Assembly (NCBI GenBank): GCA_902500805.1
Contig: CABVSA010000005.1
Coordinates: 1 to 53,515, forward strand
Direction of reading: 5' to 3'
DNA from: an uncultured Nitrospira sp.
Lineage (GTDB): Bacteria; Nitrospirota; Nitrospiria; Nitrospirales; Nitrospiraceae
Length of the DNA: 53,515 nucleotides
Made by a program: the position numbers and the translations under genes. The notes under the pieces were generated by a model, which made no database searches, was not told where the DNA came from, and saw only the letters and a list, made by a program, of their open reading frames with translations. Numbering within the stretch: the stretch's first letter is position 1; every line of letters begins with the position of its first letter. Below, piece by piece: positions 1 to 8,006 of the stretch.

Positions 1-86
1 ATTCTGGGGTGTTGCGTGCCACGGTTCTTTCTCTCATCGTACAACGGTGTGCGAAACCGAAACCGATTTTTTCAGCAATCTGCTAG
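1..86. repeat. Right part of the 203-bp palindromic repeat, cut by window edge
   Basis: Positions 1-86 align colinearly with 13065-13148 and end with the same TTTTCAGCA..CTGCTAG terminal arm. The left part of the copy lies outside the window. The two copies differ by scattered substitutions and small indels, so this is an old, diverged repeat and not a recent transposition. Confidence 0.8.
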
Positions 87-129
87 TGCTGATCTCGTAG
101 CTCAACATAGGTGTAGACGACGCTGATGA

Positions 130-153
130 CTCCCGCAATGTACAATGCGGGAG
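130..153. other. Hairpin with 8-bp stem
   Basis: CTCCCGCA (130-137) pairs perfectly with TGCGGGAG (146-153) around an 8-base loop that itself contains the palindrome TGTACA. There is no T-run on either strand. It lies downstream of the small minus-strand gene ending at 271 and could end its transcript, but this is a guess. Confidence 0.4.
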
Positions 154-270
154 CCGCAACGAGATGATTTTGAACGAACCAGGGGGCGGAAGTGTACAAG
201 AGAGACATTGGTGTGACGTTCCTGTTTGGCGTGTAAGAGACGAGTGGTATACAGGTGGTCGTGTGTCAGG

Positions 271-528
271 TCAGTGCTTCACCACATGCGTCTTGTGTCG
301 GCGAGTTTCCGACTCCTGTCTCACAACCGGCTTCCCTGCTACCTGATACAACGCAAACGGATACTCCTTCGCTAACGAAGCGACTCCCAACCTAATGACA
401 TCAATTGAGGAGGTGTGATCGCGTGGGATTGGATCAGCCAGCCCTAGGAGGTGCCACCGGATCTTTGGTTTTCTAGGACCAGATTTCTTAGCTTTTTTTT
501 GGACTCGTTGAGTCGAATAGAAATTCAT
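271..528 (-). CDS. Possible small basic hypothetical protein
   Basis: This is an 85-residue frame starting at ATG 528, preceded by AGGAG at 5-6 bases (ATAGGAGTTGTG-ATG), a better ribosome binding site than chance frames here show. The N-terminal 25 residues are very basic (Lys/Arg-rich, KKAKKSGPRKPK), followed by a mixed segment. No domain is recognised, and no signal peptide or membrane segment is visible. It stands alone in an otherwise empty stretch, so a spurious frame remains possible. A longer start at 555 exists but lacks the ribosome binding site. Confidence 0.4.
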   Translation of the reverse strand: MNFYSTQRVQKKAKKSGPRKPKIRWHLLGLADPIPRDHTSSIDVIRLGVASLAKEYPFALYQVAGKPVVRQESETRRHKTHVVKH

Positions 529-555
529 CACAACTCCTATGGTGCGGACAAGCAT

Positions 556-1384
556 CTCAACCAGCGATTCCCCAACCAGAGGAGCTTGTCAGCTCTGCCG
601 TTCTGCCGACACGGAGTCTAGTCCCTCACGAACGGCAACACCTGCCATTCAATGAGAGGAGCGTGGAAACGTCATACTATTGCGCAGAGTCGGGGAGTGA
701 GTACGAGGAGTGCGCGGAGAGCTAGTAACTTCGAAGAGCACGTATGCTAACAGGTGGTAGGTGACGGAGTCAAACTTCATGATTGACTGACGCGTGGATG
801 GTCAACAAGATGCGTAGCTTGCAGTAGCTCCGGCTGGATTACCACAGCTTTTGATCTGATGAACGGAGCGGCGATGAGGGAGGCTCAGACTCGTGAATCA
901 GTGTGTGTTCGTGAGGTGGTTTTGCCGAGTATCAGCGAGAGTACCAGACATCCGGCCATTGCCGATGCGTTCGGCGCTTAAAATTCTGGCATTGTCGAGA
1001 CTGAGATATTCCCAACGTGCGGTACGCACACTCTGTGTACCTCTCGACCGTCAAGGCAATACCATGGCGTTGCGGTGACAGAACCTTCTTGCTCCGTAAC
1101 ATTGTCAACAATGTAGTCATCTCCAGTGGCTGTTACCCATCAAGCGCGTAGGCATTCACGATGGACTCCATTGACACACCCTTGGTTGGCCCTGTAGGGT
1201 GAACGTGACGTATTGAGCCACGCCGACTATCCCATCTCTCGCGCGTCCCTCCTCTTCCTGCGCGTCTGATTCTCTAGTGTCCGCCGCTTCTACGCCAGAA
1301 GTCCGTTCTGTCTACGAGCCTTGAGCGCGAAGGGAGGCCTTGGGCAGATGGTGGTTTCCCCACATCATGGTAAAGGAGAATCGT
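556..1384. other. Intergenic region, no convincing gene
   Basis: Short frames on both strands have no ribosome binding sites and implausible composition. One perfect 7-bp inverted repeat, ACATTGT-ca-ACAATGT, lies at 1099-1114 and could be an operator or just a small hairpin. Nothing else is recognised. The region ends at the ribosome binding site of the CsbD-like gene (AAAGGAG, about 1371-1377). Confidence 0.5.
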
Positions 1385-1627
1385 ATGAACCAGGAACAGT
1401 TCGGGCAATTTTGGGATCAATTGAAAACGCCGCTCAAGGATTACTGGTCGAAGATAACTGCGGAGGACTTGCTGGAGATCCGGGGGGATTTGGCGACGTT
1501 CGGGTCGGTCATTCAGCGGCGGTATGGAGAACTACAGAAAGAGGAAGTGCGCACGTGGGCCAATCGACGGTATTGTCACTGGTCAGGAAACTATATCGGA
1601 TATAAGGATCCGGCGCCGGCGTCCTAA
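1385..1627 (+). CDS. CsbD-like small stress protein
   Basis: An 80-residue protein. Its first 50 residues fit the CsbD family layout: MNQEQFGQFWDQLK, then a Trp-Ser-Lys-Ile-Thr-x-Glu-Asp segment, then a stretch ending in RYGELQKEE. CsbD-like proteins are small, hydrophilic and often induced by general stress; their molecular role is not known. The start at ATG 1385 is chosen because AAAGGAG sits 7 bases upstream; a longer frame from 1340 has no such site. The tail (WANRRYCHWSGNYIGY) is rich in aromatic residues and longer than in typical CsbD proteins. It is the first of three small plus-strand genes (to 2291) that may be co-transcribed. Confidence 0.8.
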   Translation: MNQEQFGQFWDQLKTPLKDYWSKITAEDLLEIRGDLATFGSVIQRRYGELQKEEVRTWANRRYCHWSGNYIGYKDPAPAS

Positions 1628-1712
1628 CGGCCATGGTCGACCGTCATAGCATGCGACGTCCTGTTGGCCAGCTGATGATGACACTGCGGGTGCGATACGA
1701 AGGAGAGGTGAG

Positions 1713-2057
1713 ATGAAAAAGATCGTGATCAATAAGAGCTATGAACAGTTTTTCGTGAGTCATAAAGCGTTCATCCGATTGCGCGAACTTGGGCAGACGG
1801 AGGCGTTACAAGAGATTGACCGAGGCGCATATTGGCCGCTCGCAGCTGGACCAGAGGAACCGAGCTTGAATCGCTGTGGAGCGCTCATTCCACGGGATGA
1901 TGAGAGGCTCGTGCAGGTTGTGGAAGAACTGCGGGCAGCGGCCAACGGCCATGCCGCAGATTTGAAAGTCGTCGAGATCCCGGACGGCGTGCAATGGGTC
2001 ATCGACAAGACTGACGGAGTAGAACATGTGAGCGAGGTGCATCGCACATGGGAGTGA
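1713..2057 (+). CDS. Conserved hypothetical protein of a phage/bacterial family
   Basis: A 114-residue protein beginning MKKIVINKSYEQFFVSHKA. It has a central R-DDERLVQVVEELRAAANG helix and ends with LKVVEIPDGVQWVIDKTDG and EVHRTW. I recognise this pattern from a family of small proteins found in phages and bacteria (KIVIN... start, ELKVVEIPDG.., HRTW end); no biochemical role is known to me. AGGAGAGG lies just upstream of ATG 1713, so the start is firm. No signal peptide or membrane segment. It follows the CsbD-like gene by 85 bases. A phage origin is possible but no other phage gene is nearby. Confidence 0.75.
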   Translation: MKKIVINKSYEQFFVSHKAFIRLRELGQTEALQEIDRGAYWPLAAGPEEPSLNRCGALIPRDDERLVQVVEELRAAANGHAADLKVVEIPDGVQWVIDKTDGVEHVSEVHRTWE

Positions 2058-2093
2058 TGCCATCATCGTAGAAGACATGATCGGAGTTCGGAT

Positions 2094-2291
2094 ATGAACG
2101 ATAGTCGTCAAGACGCAAGGGCAGGCAAGAGTCTCCAACCCAGTGAGATCGGTGAACCGGCGCTCAATACAAACGATTTGACTTGCCAGGAAGCGCAGAT
2201 AGAAGAGCTGCTTTCAAAAGGAGAATCTACTGAGGACGAATCCGATGAGGAGCAAGACGACAATCCCGTGGATCCACATCCTCCCAAGTAA
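2094..2291 (+). CDS. Small acidic hypothetical protein
   Basis: A 65-residue, strongly acidic protein; its second half is dominated by Glu and Asp (GESTEDESDEEQDD) and it ends in PHPPK. It is likely disordered. CGGAG about 7 bases before ATG 2094 supports the start. No family is recognised. It follows the phage-type conserved gene by 36 bases in the same direction, so co-transcription is likely. The low-complexity composition means homology searches may be uninformative. Confidence 0.55.
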   Translation: MNDSRQDARAGKSLQPSEIGEPALNTNDLTCQEAQIEELLSKGESTEDESDEEQDDNPVDPHPPK

Positions 2292-2620
2292 CGGAGGCTG
2301 ATAGCCCTTCCTATGCCTAGGCGAGTCCGTCGATAGGTTGGCAGTGGCTTCACGCCGATTGCGGTCAGAGCGGGATTGTTCTCGTAGCCGACACAATCAC
2401 ATGAGCGGTTCTCCAGAAAATCCACTCGGCTCCTGATTCCTGAGCGCCCCACCGATTTTGTACCGCCCCTATCACGAGTGATCTTTCTCGTCTCATCGTC
2501 GTTGACAGGGGAATTGGCGGATGGTACGGTGTCTTCATTGAGTTAGACGTTCTTGTTCCTTCCCGAGTTCCCTTCATTCACTCCGTCAACATTCTCTCCG
2601 TGTGTGATCGAGATCGGATC
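2292..2620. other. Intergenic region, no gene seen
   Basis: No frame here has both a ribosome binding site and protein-like composition. The region leads up to the AAGGAG (2621-2626) of the radical SAM gene and presumably contains its promoter, which I could not place with confidence. Confidence 0.4.
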
Positions 2621-2631
2621 AAGGAGTTTGT

Positions 2632-4266
2632 CTGCGAGTTTTCCTCATCCATGTTCGTGATCCGCAGTTCTACGCGTTACCTGCCAAAACGCGCGCCGCC
2701 AACGGTAATGTTCGTGTGATGGGGTTCCCTCCCATCGGCATCATGTCCTTGTCATCCGTGATCAAGCAGGCAGGGCACGACTGTGTGCTGTTCGATCAGG
2801 CCAATCCCGATACTCCGAACCAGGTCATCATTGACCGGATCAACCAAGAACAACCGGCGCTCGTCGGTCTTAGTTTTCTCAGTACCACCAGCTATCCCTA
2901 CGCCAAGATGCTGGCGCGAGAGATTCGCGCGACCAACCAAAAAGTAAAGCTCGCCTTTGGCGGCGTGTTCGCCAGCTTGAATGCCTCGTTGGTGAAGTTA
3001 CAATGTCCCGAAGTTGATTTTGTGTGTCGTGGCGACGGCGAGCAGTTGCTGCTCGATCTGCTCGCGAACTTGGAGAACCCCCAAACTGTCGCGAGCCTGA
3101 CATGGATGAAGGATGGCCAGGTCGTCCAGAATCCCAACCGCCCAACGGAACGGCATCTGGATCAGTGGCCTTTCCCGGATCGGGAGAGCCTGGAGCTCGA
3201 CTATGTCGAATCCATGCCGCTGGATGTTCCGGTGGTGCTCTCCATGAGACGATTCACGACGATGCAGACCTCTCGGGGGTGTCCCTGGCCTTGCATCTTC
3301 TGTGATATTCCGATCTTCAATGAAGGGAAGTGGCGTGCCCGTAGCCCGCAGCATGTGGTCGCGGAGCTCAAGCATCTCGAAGCGCTCGGCTATGAGTCCG
3401 TCGGGTTCGTTGATGATCACTTTCTACTCCAGCCCAAACGAATCGAAGCGATTTGCAACGGCATCATGGAGGCCAAGCTGTCGATCAGGTGGGGCATTGA
3501 GGGGCGTGTCGATTCGGTCGCTCAACATCTGTTTCCGGCCATGGCCAAGGCCAATTGCGGCGCGATGATGTTTGGGATCGAGAGCGGCAGCCAGAAGATT
3601 CTCGATCGCCTGAAGAAGGAACAGACGTTGGATCAGGTGACGACCGCCGTCAAAAACGCGAAAAAAGCCGGCGTGGAGATCGTGCACGGATTCTTCACGG
3701 TGGGCAATCCGGACGAGACGATTGAGGATATGGAAGCTACCTTCGACTTCGCGTCGAGGCTGCCTCTTGATACCTTCGGGTTCAACCGGCTCTGCGTCTA
3801 TCGGGGGACACCGCTGTGGCAAGAATACGTCAAACGCGGGCTGGTGAACGAAACCACGGATTGGTACAAGTACTTTAAATGTTCGGAAATCGATCCGACC
3901 TGCCTGTCAGGCGAAACCATCAACCGAGTTCGACAGGCCGGAATCAAAAAGCTCTTTCGCTACAAGCTCATCCATTACCCCCGCCAGACCTTTCAACTCC
4001 TCCGCCGCTTTTTTCGGTATATGCCGATCCGGGATGTGCTCTACCTTCTCCTGAAACCGTTCATGGGTCAGAAGAAGGGCGCCACCAAGGCCGAAGTCGT
4101 CTCACGCTTGGTCGAGCATGCCGACATGAAAGATGCGGCGGCACAGCTGACCCAGGTGGCGGATGAGATGCTGCACAATGTGTTTGAAGCCTCGCGGCTC
4201 GAACGATTGCGGATTCAGCAAGCCGCAGAGGGGTCACGCGAGTTGCCGATGGTGCAGCCTCGGTAG
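2632..4266 (+). CDS. B12-binding radical SAM protein, probable CTG start
   Basis: A roughly 544-residue protein with an N-terminal cobalamin-binding-type domain and a radical SAM core. The iron-sulfur ligands are CPWPCIFC (CxxxCxxC; first Cys coded near 3279), in the usual TSRGC context. Family members carry out radical methylation or rearrangement, often on lipids or natural products; the substrate here is unknown. A start at GTG 2716 would truncate the first strand. The frame is open upstream to a stop at 2605, and the residues before 2716 (VFLIHVRDPQFYALPAKTRA) are what this family shows at its N terminus. The only fitting initiator is CTG 2632, with AAGGAG at 2621-2626 and a 5-base spacer. 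The C-terminal 100 residues, after the barrel, are helical and basic. No partner gene is adjacent. Confidence 0.85.
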   Translation: MRVFLIHVRDPQFYALPAKTRAANGNVRVMGFPPIGIMSLSSVIKQAGHDCVLFDQANPDTPNQVIIDRINQEQPALVGLSFLSTTSYPYAKMLAREIRATNQKVKLAFGGVFASLNASLVKLQCPEVDFVCRGDGEQLLLDLLANLENPQTVASLTWMKDGQVVQNPNRPTERHLDQWPFPDRESLELDYVESMPLDVPVVLSMRRFTTMQTSRGCPWPCIFCDIPIFNEGKWRARSPQHVVAELKHLEALGYESVGFVDDHFLLQPKRIEAICNGIMEAKLSIRWGIEGRVDSVAQHLFPAMAKANCGAMMFGIESGSQKILDRLKKEQTLDQVTTAVKNAKKAGVEIVHGFFTVGNPDETIEDMEATFDFASRLPLDTFGFNRLCVYRGTPLWQEYVKRGLVNETTDWYKYFKCSEIDPTCLSGETINRVRQAGIKKLFRYKLIHYPRQTFQLLRRFFRYMPIRDVLYLLLKPFMGQKKGATKAEVVSRLVEHADMKDAAAQLTQVADEMLHNVFEASRLERLRIQQAAEGSRELPMVQPR

Positions 4267-4447
4267 GTCGCAGGCGGGTGTTTCCCTGTAGTTCCGGGGT
4301 AGGGACCCCGTTACGACCATCGTCGCCCAGCGGAGCACGCTCGTGTGGGCAGCAGGCCTTTGTCCTAGGCACCATCCGATACAACCACTCTCCACTCAGC
4401 CCGCTCGACCGATAGATACAGGATCAGCAGTCGGGCTCGGTTGAGAT

Positions 4448-5005
4448 CTACGGACGCCTCGCTGCGGGAGTATGCAGAACGGGCTTGCTTATCTTCCCTT
4501 GTGTCCGTGCGAGCTCCAGTTCAATCAACTTCACCGACATTTCCAAAATTTTTGTCGCCTGTGCTTGGAGTGCCTCTTCCTTGATGGCATGATTGAGATA
4601 GTTTTGGCAGAGGTTGTACATGGCTGTTCTATACAGTTGAAGACCCTGGGTGCGTCTGACAAGTGTGTGAGAAATTTGCGAGAAGGTTCTGGTCAATTCT
4701 TCTTTCATGCTCGCATCGATCTTCTCGTTTGACAGGTCTCGTATGGCTGCTAACGCCTGCGTGACATTCTGGTCTGTGTCGAGCGGAGGCTCCGCACAAA
4801 ACCGGCCGGCCGCACTCGTTGCATCCTTCTCAAGTCGAACCAGGACGACCCTCCGATCGGTGCTCACCGCTAACGTTCCCACACGACTTTCGATATCGTC
4901 GATCACGACCGGGGATTTGGGGCTGGCAAATATGTTCAGTCCGCATCCTGACAGCACCACCAGACTCGCGATGAGGCTAATGCGTAGAGACAACGTCGGT
5001 ATCAT
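4448..5005 (-). CDS. Hypothetical lipoprotein
   Basis: A 185-residue protein starting at ATG 5005, chosen because AGGAGG lies 7 bases upstream; a start 10 codons earlier lacks this. The N terminus has a signal segment (LRISLIASLVVLSGC) whose LSGC lipobox predicts a lipid-anchored Cys near residue 21. The mature part starts with a short beta-like stretch and then becomes mostly helical (about residues 80-170), ending in a Pro/Ala/Arg tail. No family is recognised. It is divided from its neighbours by about 180 and 330 bases and seems monocistronic. Confidence 0.7.
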   Translation of the reverse strand: MIPTLSLRISLIASLVVLSGCGLNIFASPKSPVVIDDIESRVGTLAVSTDRRVVLVRLEKDATSAAGRFCAEPPLDTDQNVTQALAAIRDLSNEKIDASMKEELTRTFSQISHTLVRRTQGLQLYRTAMYNLCQNYLNHAIKEEALQAQATKILEMSVKLIELELARTQGKISKPVLHTPAARRP

Positions 5006-5035
5006 GGTAGGGCCTCCTATGAGAGAGAAAACCAT

Positions 5036-5338
5036 GCTGATGACGGCCTATGAAATACGGTGTTTGTGGGATTCATGTTGGCTAGCATGGACGAAGTCAC
5101 GCCGAACTGCAAGAGCCACATTGCGTAGTAGTACGATGCTAACGGTGAGTGATGACATTGGCACAGATGGGCAGGTGACGACAGGACCGCTGCTGGACTC
5201 GGTGGGTTGGGATTTATCGCTTGGCGATGGGCGGAAGTTCCGATTCTAGACTGTCATTCCTGCCGGCACAGATTCGGGAAGTCCGAATCTGTACCGGATC
5301 AAGAGGCGTGCAGGCAGAGAGGGTATCGTGATGGCACG
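5036..5338. other. Intergenic region between transketolase and lipoprotein genes
   Basis: No gene is seen. It holds the end of the minus-strand transketolase transcript (with the hairpin at 5263-5297) and, presumably, the promoter of the lipoprotein gene reading leftward from 5005. Confidence 0.4.
5263..5297 (-). terminator. Stem-loop downstream of transketolase
   Basis: CAGATTCGG (5269-5277) and CCGAATCTG (5283-5291) form a perfect 9-bp stem around GAAGT. An A-T pair, one mismatch and an outer CCGG/CCGG pair (5263-5266, 5294-5297) extend it. It lies about 42 bases after the tkt stop. No T-run follows on the minus strand, so an intrinsic terminator is not proven; it may instead protect the 3' end. 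Confidence 0.5.
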
Positions 5339-7411
5339 TTACGCCGCTTTCGCTTTCCTTTGAAGCTGCCCTTTTGCTGCCGCGACAATGTTGTCTTTCG
5401 TGAACCCGAATTTCTTTTGCAACTCCTTGAGGGGCGCAGATGCTCCGAATGATTTCATGCCGATGATCTCGCCGTTCAGTCCGGCATAACTCGCCCATCC
5501 AAATGTGGAGGCCTGTTCTACGCAGACCCTCGCTGTGATGTGTGGTGGAATCACGCTGTCACGATAGGTCTGTGGTTGATGCTCGAACAGCTCCCAGGAG
5601 GGCATACTCACGACGCGAGCCTTGATCCCCTCCGCCTTCAGCTGCTCCGCTGCTTCAAGACAAAGCGAGACTTCGCTGCCGCTCGCGAGTAGTAGGACGT
5701 CCGGTCTTCCTCCAGACACGTCGGCCAATATGTAGGCGCCTTTGGAGACGCCAGATGCAGCGGCGTACGTGGAGCGGTCGATCGTCGGCAGGGCCTGTCT
5801 GGTCAGGATCAATGCCACCGGTTCATGTTTCAACTGCATGATGACGCGCCAGGCTTCCGCGACCTCGTTCGCATCCGCAGGACGTAGGACGATGAGGTTT
5901 GGAATTGCTCGCAACGAGGCAAGTTGCTCAATCGGCTGGTGCGTAGGCCCATCCTCGCCGACGCCGATGGAATCGTGGGTGAAGATATGGATGACAGGGA
6001 CTTCCATCAACGCACTCAAACGGATCGCGCCTCGGCTGTAGTCGCTGAAGATCAGGAAGCCGGAACCATAGGGGCGCACTTTGGAGAGGGAGAGTCCATT
6101 GAGTACGGAGCCCATGGCATGCTCTCGGACCCCGAAGTGCAGATTGCGGCCGCCGCGATCCTTTGCCGTGAAATCGCCTGCCCCTTCGAAGGTCAAACGA
6201 GTCTTGGTTGAAGGGGCCAGATCAGCAGAGCCTCCCAAGAGCCAGGGGACATTCTTTGCCAAGGTATTGAGCACCTTAGCCGAAGCATCACGTCCGGCCA
6301 CGCCTTTGGCGTCGGCAGGGAACAGGGGCAGCTCCTTGTCCCATCCTTCCGGCAGTTGACGCTGTTGCATGTCTGAAAGGTGCTTGGCGAGTTGGGGAAA
6401 TTGCTTCTGATATTCTTCGAACTTTGCCATCCAGGCTGTGCGCGCCTCGTGCCCGCGCTTGCCCATGCCCTGCTGGAAATATTCGCGGACACCATCCGGC
6501 ACCAGAAACTTTTCTTGTTCGGGCCAGCCGTAGTTTCTCTTGGTCAGCCTGATTTCTTCTTCGCCCAGGGGTTCGCCGTGCGCCGCGTGGGTATCTTGCT
6601 TATTGGGTGAACCATAGGCGATGTGGCTATCGACGATGATCAAGGTTGGGCGGTCCGTTTCTTTTGTGAATGTCGTGAAGGCCCGTTCAAGCATGTCGAG
6701 ATCATTGGCATCACCGACTCGGGTGACGTTCCATCCATAACCGATGAATCTGGTGGCCACGTCTTCGCTGAAGGCCCACTCGGTGTGGCCTTCGATCGTG
6801 ATCTTATTGTTGTCGTAGATCCAGCAGAGGTTGGACAGTTTCAAGTGCGCCGCTAAGGAGGCCGCTTCGGCAGCGACCCCTTCCATCATGCAGCCATCAC
6901 CACAGAGGGCGTAGACGTTGTAGTTGAACATGTCGAAACCAGGTCGATTGAAATACTGCCCTTGCCACTGCGCGGCAATCGCCATCCCGACGCTGGTGGC
7001 AATCCCTTGCCCAAGCGGACCGGTCGTCGTCTCTACGCCGGAGGTCCACCGGTATTCAGGATGTCCGGCGCATTTGCTGTTGAGCTGGCGGAAGCGTTTG
7101 AGATCGTCCAGTTGCACCGAGAGCTCACCCAGCCGTTCGTACTGGGGATTCACGGCCTTCACTCCGGTCAGATGCAGCAGTGAGTAGAGGAGCATAGAGG
7201 CATGACCCATCGATAGCACAAACCGATCGCGATTCGGCCAAATCGGATCGTTCGGATCGAATCGGAGAATTCGCTGCCACAGACAGTAGGCGACCGGGGC
7301 CATGGCCATCGGTGTGCCTGGGTGGCCGGAGTTGGCTTGCTGGACGGCATCCATGGAAAGAGTGCGGATGGTATTGATACAGGTTTGATCAAGTTGTGCG
7401 TTCGTCACCAT
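5339..7411 (-). CDS. tkt: Transketolase
   Basis: A 690-residue thiamine-diphosphate enzyme that moves two-carbon ketol units between sugar phosphates in the pentose phosphate pathway (and in carbon-fixation cycles where present). The N-terminal domain shows SGHPGTPM and the TPP/Mg motif GDGCMMEG...NN; the middle domain has the substrate-binding GVREHAMG and FSDYSRGAIRLSAL; the C-terminal domain is complete. Length is normal for the family. ATG 7411 is chosen because AAAGGGGG lies just upstream, and the 14 extra residues of a longer frame are not conserved-looking. It is followed by the stem-loop at 5263-5297. Upstream is the parS-like region, so it seems to have its own promoter between 7412 and about 7700. 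Confidence 0.97.
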   Translation of the reverse strand: MVTNAQLDQTCINTIRTLSMDAVQQANSGHPGTPMAMAPVAYCLWQRILRFDPNDPIWPNRDRFVLSMGHASMLLYSLLHLTGVKAVNPQYERLGELSVQLDDLKRFRQLNSKCAGHPEYRWTSGVETTTGPLGQGIATSVGMAIAAQWQGQYFNRPGFDMFNYNVYALCGDGCMMEGVAAEAASLAAHLKLSNLCWIYDNNKITIEGHTEWAFSEDVATRFIGYGWNVTRVGDANDLDMLERAFTTFTKETDRPTLIIVDSHIAYGSPNKQDTHAAHGEPLGEEEIRLTKRNYGWPEQEKFLVPDGVREYFQQGMGKRGHEARTAWMAKFEEYQKQFPQLAKHLSDMQQRQLPEGWDKELPLFPADAKGVAGRDASAKVLNTLAKNVPWLLGGSADLAPSTKTRLTFEGAGDFTAKDRGGRNLHFGVREHAMGSVLNGLSLSKVRPYGSGFLIFSDYSRGAIRLSALMEVPVIHIFTHDSIGVGEDGPTHQPIEQLASLRAIPNLIVLRPADANEVAEAWRVIMQLKHEPVALILTRQALPTIDRSTYAAASGVSKGAYILADVSGGRPDVLLLASGSEVSLCLEAAEQLKAEGIKARVVSMPSWELFEHQPQTYRDSVIPPHITARVCVEQASTFGWASYAGLNGEIIGMKSFGASAPLKELQKKFGFTKDNIVAAAKGQLQRKAKAA

Positions 7412-7706
7412 GGCCCCCTTTGTCGAGGTGTATGTCTCGAGTAGTATCGTCAATGGTTCTCGCCAGTAATTATGTCGGCCATATCAAGCGCGGGCTTGAG
7501 TGATGGGCAGCTGGTATTGATAGGTGAGAGTTGTTCAGACCAGCATCAGGGACACGGAGTGTCAGTCACGGCTTGTTCGAGGCTATCCATTGTATCGGGG
7601 AGTGGAGATCTGAATCGCCGAATCCGCCACCGTTGTCCGACTCATGCCAATCATCCCCAATCCCATGACGCATGACATGGCCTAAGGCGAGAGCGAGCAG
7701 GGCGAT

Positions 7707-7726
7707 CTGTTGGACATGTCCAACAG
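7707..7726. promoter_or_regulatory. parS-like palindrome, site 1
   Basis: CTGTTGGACATGTCCAACAG is a perfect 20-bp palindrome. Its 18-base core recurs exactly at 7819-7836, with the two centres 111 bp apart, both between the stop of parB and tkt. A repeated perfect palindrome next to a parAB operon is what a ParB/KorB binding site looks like. It does not match the usual chromosomal parS (TGTTTCACGTGAAACA) or the KorB operator of IncP plasmids (TTTAGCSGCTAAA). Binding by this ParB is an inference. Confidence 0.7.
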
Positions 7727-7817
7727 GATTCAATGTCCTCCTTCGATCGAGGCTTCGTTCGTCATCTCAAGAAGTCTTTCCTTGTATGTGGGTGGATAAG
7801 GGAGCGTACTCGGTCCG

Positions 7818-7837
7818 TTGTTGGACATGTCCAACAA
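7818..7837. promoter_or_regulatory. parS-like palindrome, site 2
   Basis: TTGTTGGACATGTCCAACAA is a perfect 20-bp palindrome that differs from site 1 only in its outermost base pair. It lies 170 bp beyond the parB stop codon. Conservation of the 18-base core but not of the flanks suggests that the core is what is recognised. Confidence 0.7.
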
Positions 7838-8006
7838 TCGGCACCCTGGGTCATTCTTGTGGCGGGAGAATGAATTTTGTCGGGAAAGAAATAGTCTAGA
7901 GCAAGTCTTGGGAGGTCGTGAACAATGAGGCGACAGCTTGATAAGGAGAGGATCTGGCCGTCCCCCTCCCAAGCTCGTATCAGAGAGGGGGACAAACGAT
8001 GCGGAG

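Larger units (their letters stand above)
7412..8006. other. Partition-site region between parB and tkt, no gene
   Basis: About 600 bases without a convincing gene. It carries two perfect palindromes with the same 18-base core (7707-7726 and 7818-7837), described separately, and presumably the tkt promoter. The short frames on both strands run through the palindromes and lack ribosome binding sites. Confidence 0.6.

Noticed and set aside
5339..7411. Transketolase split or frameshift
   Set aside because: One continuous frame holds all motifs at normal length.
7707..7837. Classical parS or LexA-type boxes
   Set aside because: The palindromes do not match TGTTTCACGTGAAACA nor a CTG-N10-CAG LexA box with usual interior; although CTGT..ACAG ends occur in site 1, site 2 lacks them. 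A ParB site is the better reading.
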